Below, in pieces: positions 48,101 through 64,000 of a stretch of 64,000 nt of DNA. Source of the stretch: Plumapathes pennacea (Eukaryota > Cnidaria > Anthozoa > Antipatharia > Myriopathidae). The stretch covers positions 26,020,508 to 26,084,507 of the forward strand of contig OZ038464.1 of assembly GCA_964036295.1 (NCBI GenBank). The letters run 5' to 3'. The notes beneath the pieces were generated by a model, which ran no database searches, was not told the origin of the DNA, and saw only the letters and a program-made list of their open reading frames with translations. Made by a program: the position numbers and the translations under genes. Positions within the stretch are counted from its first letter, which is position 1. Each line of letters starts with the position of its first letter.

Positions 48101-48269
48101 AGTTGATACGCTTTTTGTCCTCAGGGAGGCTGCAAAGGAGTGCAGGCGGAAGAAGAAGGAATATGTAAAGTGTCTGGAAAATCGTGTTGCAGTTCTTGAA
48201 AATCAAAACAAGACCCTAATCGAAGAACTGAAGACCCTCAAAGACCTGTACTGTCATAAATCAGAATAG
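45152..48269 (+). CDS. CREB1: CREB/ATF1/CREM-type bZIP transcription factor
   Basis: Five coding exons: 45152-45471, 46666-46930, 47347-47391, 47696-47871, 48125-48269 (TAG). Total 951 bp, 316 residues, all phases closed. A Gln-rich N-terminal region leads to the kinase-inducible domain, whose core RRDILSRRPSYRKIFNDL holds the PKA site (RRPS) and spans the exon 1/2 junction. Two more Gln-rich activation stretches follow, then the basic region KRELRLMKNREAAKECRRKK and the leucine zipper at the C-terminus, split by the last intron inside an Arg codon as in vertebrate CREB. The product binds CRE sites in the nucleus and responds to cAMP and Ca2+ signalling. The start is the first in-frame ATG. 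It faces FAM221A and has CREs upstream. An AATAAA is at 49051-49056. The symbol denotes the family; cnidarians usually have one such gene. Confidence 0.95.
46599..46614. repeat. Poly-G tract (16) after poly-T
   Basis: A T8G16 run in CREB intron 1, about 50 bp before the exon 2 acceptor. Length may be unreliable. Confidence 0.8.
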
Positions 48270-50326
48270 AAGTGTTGTTTCACCTTTTCCACAGTGAACA
48301 AATCTTTTGCTAAAATGCTGTCTGTAAATAGTTCAGAACATTGATATTTCTCTTTATGGAAGAGGTTTTTGAAAAATCTTTGGCGAGTCTGTCCTTTCAG
48401 TTTTGTGGAGTGGAGTTCTGCTTGAAAATAGATTTTTAGTGTATGTACAGTCTGGCATGGTACTGCTATCAGAAAAGGAGAAATGGCTTTTGCAATGTGA
48501 CAGCTGCATTGATTTACTTACTGCCCACTTATAGCATTTTGTGAGGCTGTTGTGATTTTTTTTGATGTCCCACTTTAGGTGTGGTACATAACTTAGCAGT
48601 TTATGTTAATTTTTCAGGAGCTCTATCTGGTTACAATATTTTTACCCTGTAGAGCTATATTCTCCAGCCTGGAGGGAACATTTTATATGCAGTGAATGTC
48701 TTGGTGTGACCGGTATAAATTTTATTGAGTTTTAGTTAAGGAAAGCCCATTTAATGGAGCTCACAGTAAGGTTGATGGAGTTGTTTTGGATTGACTTACA
48801 ACATAGAACCAGAATATTAGAAAGGCAACAATAATAATAGGGAGACCATCAGGAGGCCCAGAAGCCTCTCTTGTGAAAATTGGTAATACTCACTGTTGTA
48901 TTAAATCAAGTTCATTTCCATAGACTATAAAAATTTTGCTCATTTCCAAGACAGGCAAATCAGAAACTTTTCAACGTCGATCGAAAACTGTTCCAGATAC
49001 AAGACTTTCTCGTGTATATGTGTGTAGTAGTATTGCACAATATAGTCTGTAATAAAAATGTTTCGGTTGACCATTTTAATTTTGCCTGTTTTGCTGGTGG
49101 TCATTCTGGGAGGCTCCATTGTGTGAAACCAAACTGCTGCCTTGGCTTCTCCGATAAAATATTATTAGCCATCTTTGCCCTTTTCCTACTGCTTGTTCCC
49201 CCCCCCCCCCCCCCCCCCCCCCCGATCAGTTGATGCTAAACTTGCCACCCTTGGGACTTGATTTCCACTCAGGTACCAGTAGTCAAACAATCACCAACAA
49301 CAGTCTTCCTAGAGGCTCCTCTCACCCAGACGATCACAACAGACATACAATAAACATAGATGTCATCAAATGCTGATGAATATGCAAATTTGTCTTCAGA
49401 CATAAATGTGGCCATTCTGTGTTTTGTCAACTCACCACCGGCAACTGACTCAGTTTTCTCTGTTTTACTGGTATTTTCCGACACGTTCCTTTTACATGCA
49501 AACCATGTGACTTTACTTCTGCTGATTTGGCCATGTGAGAGAAAGAACCACCAAGTGATGATATATTTAGTGGCAAAATCAAACTATTGATCACAGAAAA
49601 ACCAGGCCCTCACAAAAGCTATTTGGTTGACAGGTGAAATAAGTCAAGAGCCTCAGAACTTTAGCCAACACAGCAAGTTAAAATTTGTGCATTTTAGAGT
49701 ATGCTTAGCATATGTCTTTTCTGTTGCATAAACTAGAAGATTGCCAAAGAATGTTCTTGATGGGATGTTGTTGATGATGAATGTTCTTGTGGGAAGCAGG
49801 ATTCTTGCTGAAGAGTCAGATTCATACAGCAGATGATGCAGCGTGTGCAAGAGAATTGGCAGGTCTGTTCATGTGAAGTGTGTTTATCTACGGGTAACAA
49901 ACAGAGCAAGCACGTTTCATACACTGCTCTGACATTCATGGTTCAGTTACGCTCACTTTTTACATATAATACAACTGTCACTTCAGTTGTAGGAACACAA
50001 CACACATCAGCCACTGCTTTACTTGTAGAAAACAATATTTATTGTGGCATGGTAACAGAGCTTGGAATTAATTGCCAACTATGCATACACTCCAATGATT
50101 GAAGACAAGTTACAAGTCCACATTTGGATTCTGCATTTGTGATAATAACCAGTCATAAAATATCACTAACGCAACATACAATTTTACGTGCATAGGCAAA
50201 AACTGCATGGAAGTTCTTAGCTATAAAAGTCAACAGAGGTTGCCAGTCGGTAATTGACGTAATAGGTGCCACATGGATCTTGGTCTAACTCATTTGGAAT
50301 GGTGCATGAAATTAAGTTGCATTCAT
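48270..50326. other. Convergent 3' region of CREB and HSP60
   Basis: About 2 kb between the CREB stop and the HSP60 stop, mostly 3' UTR. It contains AATAAA for CREB at 49051-49056, TTTATT (HSP60 signal on the minus strand) at about 50038, and a 26-base poly-C run at 49198-49223. No gene recognised. Confidence 0.6.
49198..49223. repeat. Poly-C homopolymer (26)
   Basis: An uninterrupted run of C in the CREB/HSP60 intergenic region. Length may be affected by sequencing error. Confidence 0.85.
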
Positions 50327-56303
<5,977 letters not shown>

Positions 56304-57033
56304 TCACTTGCTATGATAAGCTAGGATTCTGACTCAGCTATACCTTCCGCCCCTACAAATCTTTACAGGACAATTTGAACCCAAAGTCATTTTAAGTAGC
56401 AAATTGGACATATCCAATAATTAATGATATGTCACATGAAGTATTGTGCTTCTGTACCATAACTCAACCTTTATGAAACCTCCCATCTTTTTGGTCACCA
56501 CATCTTTGGTGTGGTATGAGCTGGCAAACTTATTATTATTTAAGTAAGCCATAGGCTCGATCAAATTCAACCATTGTGATCGTTGAATTAACAACAACAT
56601 GCATGCATTGTTCTACAGCTTCTACGTGTACGGTGAGTCTGTACGTGTGTACAAAGAGACTTCAACAAGTGAACAGCGAAAAGTTAATCCGTGTGATCAG
56701 TCACAGCTTGGTCGAATTCCTTTCATTTACCTGGGTTCATTTTACCCACATCAGGTTCAAACTCTTTACTATTAAATACACATAACTAAACGCTATTTGT
56801 ATGAAGCGTATGATGTCTCATGCGATCTGAACTGACATTTTTCCAAATCATCCGGAGAGCGAGTTTTGAAGACCAAAGCGACAAATATTTGAACATCACA
56901 GAGACTTACTTGCAGGTTTCTAGAGATATTAAACCAGAGAGAATTAAATAGGCACAAATAGAGTGCACAATTAGTTCCTTGCCCGAGACGAGCTCTGCAC
57001 TGCTCCTGACCCACGTGTAAAAGGCCGACCAGT

Positions 57034-57056
57034 TTCTAGAACAATCGAGAACATTC
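57034..57056. promoter_or_regulatory. Heat-shock element between HSP60 and HSP10
   Basis: TTC at 57034, GAA at 57039, ATC at 57044 (one base off TTC), GAA at 57049, TTC at 57054: five alternating modules at exact 5-bp spacing, four of them perfect. This is the HSF1 trimer-binding arrangement. It lies about 310 bp from the HSP10 ATG and upstream of the inferred HSP60 leader exon, so it can serve both genes. Confidence 0.8.
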
Positions 57057-57299
57057 CATGACAAAGACTCGTTTGTGAGGGGGAGGGAAGAATTTGCCGT
57101 ATGATTGCGAAGGTTTCCCTGCAAAATAACTAAAAATCAGACTTTATTCTACCCCAACCAAGGTAATTCTAATTCGAAAATCATGGTAATATGTTCGACA
57201 GAGGTCTCCCAAAGTAGTGTAGGTGACCTCGAAAGTGTTCAGTGTTCCCCTCCCCTGAGGAGTTTTCTTTGCACGGTTTGAATTGTGCAATTGTGCAAT

Positions 57300-57312
57300 T
57301 GCGCTTGCGCAC
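57300..57312. promoter_or_regulatory. NRF-1-like motif near HSP10 start
   Basis: TGCGCTTGCGCAC (and complement GTGCGCAAGCGCA) approximates the GC-rich palindrome bound by NRF-1, common in promoters of nuclear genes for mitochondrial proteins. One mismatch in the centre. About 55 bp before the HSP10 ATG. Confidence 0.4.
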
Positions 57313-57366
57313 ATGCAACATTCACACGTGTTTGCATCAGTTTGTGCTTTGACGGTGAACGACAGC

Positions 57367-59702
57367 ATGGTAAGTTTTTTGTACGATGCACATTTCTGCA
57401 TATTATTTTGCACTGTTTGTGTCTGGGACAGTTCTCCAATGTCATGCTCAGAACTAATAGATGAGGCAGGATTATTTACTGTGAGTCAGCACATTTTTGA
57501 ACATCGACCTTCATTTCGAGTGCAGTCCGCATGTGCTGGAGAATTTTAAATGATGTTCTACCCCTTGCTTTCTCGCTCCGTCAAGTTCTACTTGATCTAA
57601 ATCTCAAAGCATGGTGAAAATATGGTTAGCAAAACCTCATTTTGATGTCAGGGGAGCAACAGTCTTATTGCAAATTACATGACTTTGAATTTTCTGGACG
57701 TAACTCGAGTATGAGGCTCAAAAGGGGAGAGGGAGAGGGTGCTAAGTAGCTCTCGCTCTCTCGCGCATGCGCCTAATTGCATCATCTTTAGGGTCCAGCC
57801 CTTTATATCACATAGCTAACACATGACCTAGTTTTTTTGAGCAAAAGGCAGCTTCATATAAAGTTTAGCTCATACATTTCTACCCCTTCTCCCTCCCCCT
57901 GAGAGCCATGCCCCATATCCTACCTGTTTGCATCTCTGAGAAAGCCACCTATAATAAAAAATCTGCAAATTATTGTCAGATTCAGCCTAACTTGACTAGA
58001 ATTTCAGCATGCAGCAGACCTGCCAACCCTCCCACTTCATGCAGGAGTCATCACTTTCTCCCGCATGGGTACCAGAGGATATCTTGCTCTTGAGATCTCT
58101 GCACTATGTGGCCCATAGGGCTGGGGGCAAAGCAGCTGGCTGCAGAGGGCTGGGGACAAGGCAAAGCCCAGGTTTTGCCCATGGCTTCAGGAAGCTGAGG
58201 TCTCGCCCCCAACCTCGGCCGTGCAGCATGGAGCTTCCAAGAGCAAGATAAACTCTGTTACTTAGGGTATTACAAACCTTGTCTCATTAAATCGTTTAAA
58301 TGTTTACATTCCTTGCCTGAGGTTTTGCTTATTGGAAAAAGATCATTAGCACCCAGTCTCTAACATTGTATTAGTTTCCTGTCTCAATAATAATATTGAT
58401 TCAAAGCTTCTCATTTGAGGACTGCTGTTCTTATTTTTGTAGGCTGCGATTAGGAAATTCAAGCCTCTGTTTGACAGGATTCTAGTGGAGAAGTTTCTCC
58501 CAGAAGTGGTAAATAGTCATTCTTCTATCTTGTGATCATGCATGCGGAGGACAAGTGGTATACTGTTTCCTCATTAGTTGTAGAATTGCTGCTAAAGTAT
58601 AAATCTAAAAATTACAAGATTTTTTCAGGACAGGCTCTGTTTAGTCCAGATGGTTTCCTAAATATGTGTTATCTATTGTGCACAACATTGCTAAGTTTAG
58701 TTATCTGGCTGTTTTCCATGTTTTTTCAACTTTGCATTCTGTGAACAGAAAACTAAAGGAGGGGTGCTGATCCCAGAGCAAGCTCAAGGAAAAATTCTAG
58801 AGGGCACAGTCAAGGCCATTGGACCAGGAGTAATGGACAAGGTGGGGACTGGGGCCATGCAGCATACAATCATGAGCACAAGAGAGCGACAGTGGCAACA
58901 AGCATAAGGGACGGCCATGTTTAATCCTTATGCTTATGTCGCCACTGTCACACTCTTGTACTTATGCTTATTTGGGACACATCCAGGATATCATGAAGGG
59001 GGCTTCAAGCAAGGGTTTGTAGAGTCAATAAAAGGTTCTTTCAAGCAAATGTAACATTCAGACTGTTTTATTTTTATTTTTTATTTTTTTTCTTTCAACC
59101 CAAAGCCCCCTGGATCCACGACAGCTTATGTTTGTCCTTATGCACTAGCGAGGACCAGGCTTAAGTGACAACACTTGTCTTGTTTCCTTTTTTTTTTTCT
59201 CTCTTTTACCCTCTATCCATACAGAGCCTCCCTGGATACCAGCCTCAGAGCTGAGCAGGCCATTCTATACAAATAAAGTTACCTTACCACGATGAATACT
59301 GTAATATACATGTAGTTCATACCCCCAACACACTTCTCTGATGGTGAAATGAAATAGTTCAGTTGTATTCTTGGTACTAACCGTTCTGGGTTTTGAATCC
59401 TCTATTCAGGACGGAAAGCGTGTTCCGATGAGTGTCGAGGTTGGAGATCGTATTCTCTTACCAGAATATGGAGGAACCAAGATTAAAATTGATGAAACGG
59501 TGAGTTTTATGAAACCTTCGATCAGGTCCCCCTCCCTCTACACACAACACAAAGGTGAATGAAATGGTGTTCAATCACTCAGTACTCTGTTACATGTACA
59601 CATGTAAATTGTTTCTCCTTATTTGTGTTTATGTTTTGTATTTCACAGGATTATCACATTTATCGCGATGGGGACATTTTGGGCAAGTTTGAAGACAGCT
59701 GA
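57367..59702 (+). CDS. HSPE1: Mitochondrial co-chaperonin HSP10
   Basis: Five coding exons: 57367-57369 (only the ATG, followed at once by GTAAGT), 58443-58508, 58749-58841, 59410-59499, 59649-59702 (TGA 59700-59702). Total 306 bp, 101 residues, the usual HSP10 length, all phases closed. Family marks: FKPLFDRILVEK, the mobile-loop region TKGGVLIPEQAQGK, GTVKAIGPG, VGDRILLPEYGGTKI and the C-terminal YHIYRDGDILG. A heptamer caps the HSP60 ring in the mitochondrial matrix. It is transcribed divergently from HSP60 from a shared region with a heat-shock element. AATAAA at about 59884. Confidence 0.97.
58864..58974. repeat. Imperfect hairpin element in HSP10 intron
   Basis: The left arm gcgacagtggcaacaagcat pairs with the right arm atgcttatgtcgccactgtc, and the pairing extends outward through caagag/ctcttg. 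The arms total about 45 bp each around a short loop near 58916. It starts 25 bp after the exon 58749-58841 donor. No target duplication found. Confidence 0.6.
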
Positions 59703-60524
59703 TTAAGTCTCAAGTTCCATGTCTTGTGTTGAGTTGAAAATCAGATCCAATCAGTGCCGTATCTAAAAGAACAGTACTAAAAGAAGAAGGTCTTGTTTTT
59801 TTTGTTATGGATGACAGTGCATTGTTGCTATATGTCGACTTAGGCTTCATTTCAATTTGTCCCGTACAACTATTCAGTTGAGCAATAAAACAGGAATCTG
59901 TGTTTTCAATTCTCTATTTCAGTTATAGTATAGATGCATATGGTAGGTCCGTTTCAAACGTCGCGCCACTGCCGTGTCGAACTCAATTCAGCAATTGGAT
60001 TCGCCTGTAGCACGACATCTAAAACCATTTCAAACGTTTTTTCTTTTTTGTTCGCGCTGGACAATGTTTAGAAGGCCGAAACCGCAAAGAAAACAATTCC
60101 GTTTTGAAACGAAAACGGTTACGTATAGACGTGGTCTAAAACGTAAAAAATTAGTCGAAAGCGCTAAATACAAAAGATCACGTGCTCATCGTGACATCGT
60201 CGAAACCGCGGTCTGTTTTAGCCACCGACACAAGAACAGGAAAACAGGCGTTTTCAAAATATTTCATTCTGGAGAGAGCTTTCAAAAAGTTCACGTGGCC
60301 GAAAAAGCCGGTTTAGTATGGTGGAAGGCCAAAACGGAAAAAAGAATTCCTTTTTCGTTTGAAAACGGACTGGTGTGCCCTAAATTCTTCTGCGATAGTT
60401 TGAGCAAACGATATGTCTTGAAGGAAACGCTCCACGTGAGTATTTTGTTAAAAAAAAAACACCCTACCTAACATCGGAAAGTTCAATCATCGCGCACTAC
60501 CGTTCGTGCCTGTAAGCACCCCTT
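59703..60524. other. HSP10 3' UTR and dispersed repeat
   Basis: AATAAA near 59884 closes HSP10. A 165-codon open frame at 59974-60471 is Lys/Arg-rich with no recognised domain. Its DNA shares tagacg.gg and gaaaacg motifs with the repeat at 37990-38290, so it is treated as part of a dispersed element, not a gene. Confidence 0.45.
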
Positions 60525-61130
60525 CTTTCGTTTTTCACTGATAAGTTCCACGTAACGGCCAAACTCCGTCACTGCACCTCCCTCCATCACCAAAATTTTA
60601 TCACGCTCTCGGATGGTGTTTATAAGATGCGCTAGTACTCTAGATGTTCACTCGCTGCGGTCTGCATGATCTCTTCCGTGTTGGGTCCACGTGTGCAGTT
60701 AGCTCATCAAGTATGACCACCTTACTCCCCTGAAGAAGAACACGAGCCAGACAACGGAGCTGCCGCTCTTCCCCGCCCTCTGACATTTCGTGGTCAAGCT
60801 GTCCCTCCACTTGATCCGCTTGCGACTTCAGTTGCACCTGTTCTAACGCGCGCCACAGATCCGCATCCCCGTGCCGCCCCAGATAGAGGGCCGAGGTTTT
60901 TTTTCTCACAGGACCACTGAACAGAACCGGAGTTTGACCCAGAACAGAGATAGACTTTCTGGAGTATAGTAGATTCAAAATGGCAACCTCGACCAACCAA
61001 TTGCAAGAATTCCTGAAGCTTTGGGCATGCTGCTATTAATGACGACTTTCCCGCTCCAGTTCGGCCGGCCACTCCAACACCAGCTTTTCCCTCAATGTTT
61101 ATGCTCATGTTTTGCAGAGTTTGATACCGT
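60525..61130 (-). pseudogene. Processed ABCC-type transporter pseudogene (NBD2)
   Basis: The minus strand reads like the second nucleotide-binding domain of an ABCC (MRP4-like) transporter without introns. QTLQNMSINIEGKAGVGVAG and the Walker A GRTGAGKSS occur at about 61130-61030. After a frame change come ISVLGQTPVLFSGPVRK and ADLWRALEQVQLK. The signature region is SEGGEERQL, so the usual LSxG-containing stretch has been lost. The D-loop/Walker B area is VVILDELTAHVDP (P changed to L). In further frames come the H-loop remnant VLAHLINTIRERDKILVMEG and FGRYVEL. Deletions, frameshifts and a stop show it is dead; the lack of introns suggests retrocopying. Confidence 0.8.
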
Positions 61131-61622
61131 CCTGCGATGCAGGCAGATTTTTTATTTATTATTTTTTTTCTCGATTCGCTTGCCGCTCGTTTCGCCCGTT
61201 CCGCTCAACGCCTGTATTGCAAGCTAAGAGTTTGAGGTCCGGCAGAATAAAGTTGTGACCTGTCTTTATTTATCAACAGGGAAACGAGGATTTCATTACG
61301 AGAACAAACTTCTCCCCCTCAAATAACTGTTACATTGTCGTTCAATTGGTACCAAGTCACGTATACTGTAACATACGTTACAACATCCTCTTTTTGCTCT
61401 ATACAAGACAACTGGACGTAGTGGTAACCACTGTTCAATGTAACTTTCATGTAATCTGCATTACAAGATCCCCTTTGCTCTACGCGAGACAAATCTAGTG
61501 GAACTAGTAATGGTGACCAAAGTTGGATGTGAAGTCATGTAACATGCGTCACGACATCCCTTTGCTCTATACGAGACAGATCTAGAAGCAGTGCTAACCA
61601 CATTTCGATGTAAAATCATGCG

Positions 61623-63555
61623 TTACAAGACCCCCTTTGCTCTCCAATCCAACAGGTCTTCAAACTCGTCACTGTCACTGTCACTGTCGTCTTGGTCGTC
61701 GTTGAGCACCTTTCGTCTCTCTGTTGCTTGCTTCATCAAATTTTCTTTGACCACGGACTGTTTGTCTCGCAATGCATCAGCACGTAGATAATACAACCTT
61801 GCAATGCAAAGGAGGCAACAGAAAAAAGCTTGTTAATGTGTAGTATGGTTAATACCCGTTTAGTATGTCGCTAGTTTCTTGTGCCATAAGGGCATTTCTT
61901 TCACGTGCGCCTCATAGCTGGAACGGCCCATATAGTCGTTTTTTCACTGGAAATTTGTTCATTTTTTATTTTTTTATTTAAACACTCTTTATTCTTAACA
62001 TTTGTTCCAAAAGCACGAGGCTTATCTAGGGAACTGATGTTGTATAAAATGAACTTTTTATCATTGGAAGTTCTGTCCCAGAGCCCAATTTCCAAAATTT
62101 TCCAAGTCTCCAAAGCCAAGGAGGATGTTGTCGGTAAGTAAAAAAACTGAACAAATCTTAGAACAAGGGCTAAATCACAGAAGATCGTAGCAACTAGGAC
62201 GGCGACGGCAGCGCGAGAAACCAGAAAAACTTCCTTCAATATTCCTATATCTTTGTAACTTTACCTATTCGTAGGTTGCTCAATTTGTTCTGTTTCTGCC
62301 GACGTTCTATTTATTTCATCGTCTTTTACTAAGAAGAACGACTGTCGTAATATCTCGAAAGGTTGTTGATTGAAAAGGGGAAGGTTTGAAACAAACGACT
62401 AAAACCGAATTCATGCTCATTGGATCGCGTCAAAGGTTAAGTACGTACAGTAGATCTCCATTTTTAGTAATCGATAATGCTCACATAGAACAAGTAGATA
62501 TTTCTAAATCTGTTGGAGTTTTTATTGATGAAAATCTATCTTGGAATGCCCACATTAATCATTTATCTAAGAAAATCGCCTCCGGTATCGGAGCGCTAAA
62601 GCGTTGCAGACCCTTCGTTCCTTCAGCAACACTGTGGTCTATATATAATGCCTTAGTTCAACCACATTTTGATTACTGCAATGTCATCTGGGGTAACTGC
62701 AACATCACTTTATCAAAAAAACTTCAAAAGCTGCAAAACCGTGCAGCTCGAATTTTGACTCATTCCAGCTATGATACTAATGCTGATCCTTTGCTTGAGC
62801 AACTAGGCTGGATGAAACTCGAGTCGCAACGATTACGTCAAAAGGCTACTATAGTTTATAAATCCCTAAATGGTCTTGCTCCAAACTATCTTGGGAGAAA
62901 ATTTACTTGACCGTAGTAAAGTCACAAGTTATTCTTTGAGAGACACCGAGAGCAAACTCGCTATTCCACTGCCCCGAACTAATTTTATGAAAAACAGTTT
63001 TAGCTACAGCGGGGCAGTATTTTGGAATAGCTTACCCATAGAGCTGCGGCAGGCAAGTACTCTCACTAGTTTCCAATCTGGCTGCAGCAGGTTTTTCTCT
63101 CAGAACTAAATCGATTAGGTTTATAATTACTCACACGGCATTCATGTAAAGCAGGTTTTTATTTATATTTATTGATTATTTTTTATATAGTTATTAATAA
63201 CAATAGAGTAGCATATTTAGAGTAGCTTATATTAGGGTGATATTAAATTAAGGTATTGTTATAATGTATGATTATAACAATGATTCCTACTAGTTGTAAT
63301 TTCTGATTGAATCAACCGTGTATAAATAAAGTTATTACTACCAGTACTACTACTACTACTACTTCTCAACCTCGTACCCAGGGGCCGGGAGATGAAAGAG
63401 CCTGGGAACGAGGTTGACGACTTCTTCGAAGTGCGTTTTGGAACAATGTCAGATATCATAACGCAATATATGTCTCACCTTTGTTCACTGAGCTCCATCA
63501 GTTCACGGTCAAACTTTGCCTCTTCGTCATCTTCCTCTACAATAGCCTCAGACAC
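61623..63555 (-). CDS. C-terminal exons of a minus-strand gene, possibly ZNF830-like
   Basis: Two phased exons: 63555-63479 (VSEAIVEEDDEEAKFDRELM...) and 61797-61623 (LYYLRADALRDKQSVVKENL..., an acidic Asp/Ser run, then DLLDWRAKGVL and TAA at 61623-61625). The rest of the gene lies beyond the right edge. The product end is a charged coiled-coil-like helix with an acidic stretch. From memory this resembles the C-terminus of ZNF830/CCDC16, a nuclear zinc-finger protein linked to splicing, but the zinc finger is not in the window and the name is not proven. AATAAA on the minus strand at about 61270-61265. The intron contains a LINE fragment. Confidence 0.6.
62366..63109 (+). mobile_element. LINE reverse-transcriptase C-terminal fragment
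   Basis: Reads KTEFMLIGSRQ, SVGVFIDENLSW, HINHLSKKIASGIGALKR, LVQPHFDYCNVIWG, LQNRAARIL, then after a one-base frameshift near 62895-62905 DRSKVTSYSLRDTESKLA, FSYSGAVFWNSLP and a stop at 63107-63109. This is the region after the polymerase core of jockey/CR1-type non-LTR retrotransposons. 5'-truncated and broken, inserted opposite to the host gene. Confidence 0.85.
63337..63363. repeat. (TAC)n microsatellite
   Basis: A short tactac run just downstream of the LINE fragment, likely related to its 3' tail. Confidence 0.6.
63364..63420. repeat. Small hairpin element
   Basis: Left caacctcgtacccagg and right cctgggaacgaggttg are inverted copies around a loop of about 22 bp. A related half (tgggaacgagga) occurs near 63768-63780. 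Confidence 0.6.
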
Positions 63556-63892
63556 CTTATAGAAACAAATGACAGACAGTCATCTGGCATGAACTACCAA
63601 TTCACATGATTGCTACACCACACCAATACAACTAAACTCGCTTAGTTGATTCAGATGTGGCAGGGGCGGATCCAAGAAAAAACATTACCGATGAAGGCGC
63701 GATCTACTAGAGCGGTCCAGGGGGCCATCCTCCTTCCCAGGCTCTGGGGGCGGGCTAAGGAAAAAAACTGGGAACGAGGATGTCCGGGGACATGCTCCCA
63801 AACATTTTGAACTTTGGTTGTCCAAAACGCCATTTCTGGAGGCTCAGAACTAAATTCCAAAAACCTGACCGGCCGTAAACCAGTATGGATCC

Positions 63893-63968
63893 GTGCCTGT
63901 GTAGTCGGTACGTGGTCGGTACGTGGTCGGTATGTGGTCGGTTACGTAGTCGGTATGTGGTCGGCACG
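63893..63968. repeat. Minisatellite, unit gtggtcggtac
   Basis: About six imperfect copies of an 11-12 bp unit in tandem at the right edge of the window. Confidence 0.8.
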
Positions 63969-64000
63969 GCGGTACAATATCATGCGTCAAAATCTTGATC

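Noticed and set aside
59974..60471. A 165-codon Lys/Arg-rich gene
   Set aside because: No domain, atypical composition, and shared motifs with another non-coding repeat in the window suggest a dispersed element.

Overview
The window looks like nuclear DNA of an anthozoan cnidarian, most likely a stony coral. The genes are metazoan, with short phased exons split by GT-AG introns and a few GC-AG introns. The spaces between them are full of small palindromic and TIR-bearing elements and simple repeats. The species call is inference; no database could be searched.

Layout. 1-4744 (+): the last five coding exons of phosphopantothenate-cysteine ligase (PPCS), then a POU-homeodomain gene of POU6 type. 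6.2-26.5 kb: a satellite block with no genes. Fifty 348-bp units run in near-perfect register, are arranged in places as a three-unit higher-order repeat, are flanked by diverged related monomers, and are interrupted by a 901-bp fold-back transposon with a 7-bp target duplication. A Harbinger-like MITE sits in the right flank. 27.9-36.7 kb (-): ORC2, an origin recognition complex subunit, with a large compound trinucleotide microsatellite in one intron. 37.8-44.3 kb (-): FAM221A, whose third intron holds a 2.63-kb TTAA-flanked transposon. That element carries a P2X7-C-terminus-like reading frame with two frameshifts and a THAP-domain gene on the opposite strand. 45.2-48.3 kb (+): a CREB/ATF1/CREM-type bZIP factor, divergent from FAM221A. 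50.3-56.2 kb (-) and 57.4-59.7 kb (+): HSP60 and HSP10 head to head around a shared promoter with a well-phased heat-shock element. 60.5-63.6 kb: a decayed intronless ABCC-transporter pseudogene, the last two exons of a minus-strand gene (possibly ZNF830-like), and a LINE fragment in that gene's intron.

How the genes work together. HSP60 and HSP10 form the mitochondrial chaperonin and share a regulatory region. CREB has two CRE half-sites upstream of its start, consistent with autoregulation. The other genes (PPCS, POU, ORC2, FAM221A) are independent housekeeping or regulatory loci. Exon models were built by hand from splice signals, reading phase and remembered family sequence. In all gene models the phases close, except for one short ORC2 exon that could not be placed.

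The most unusual features are the TTAA transposon with the P2X7-like and THAP genes, and the satellite with its higher-order structure and nested fold-back element.
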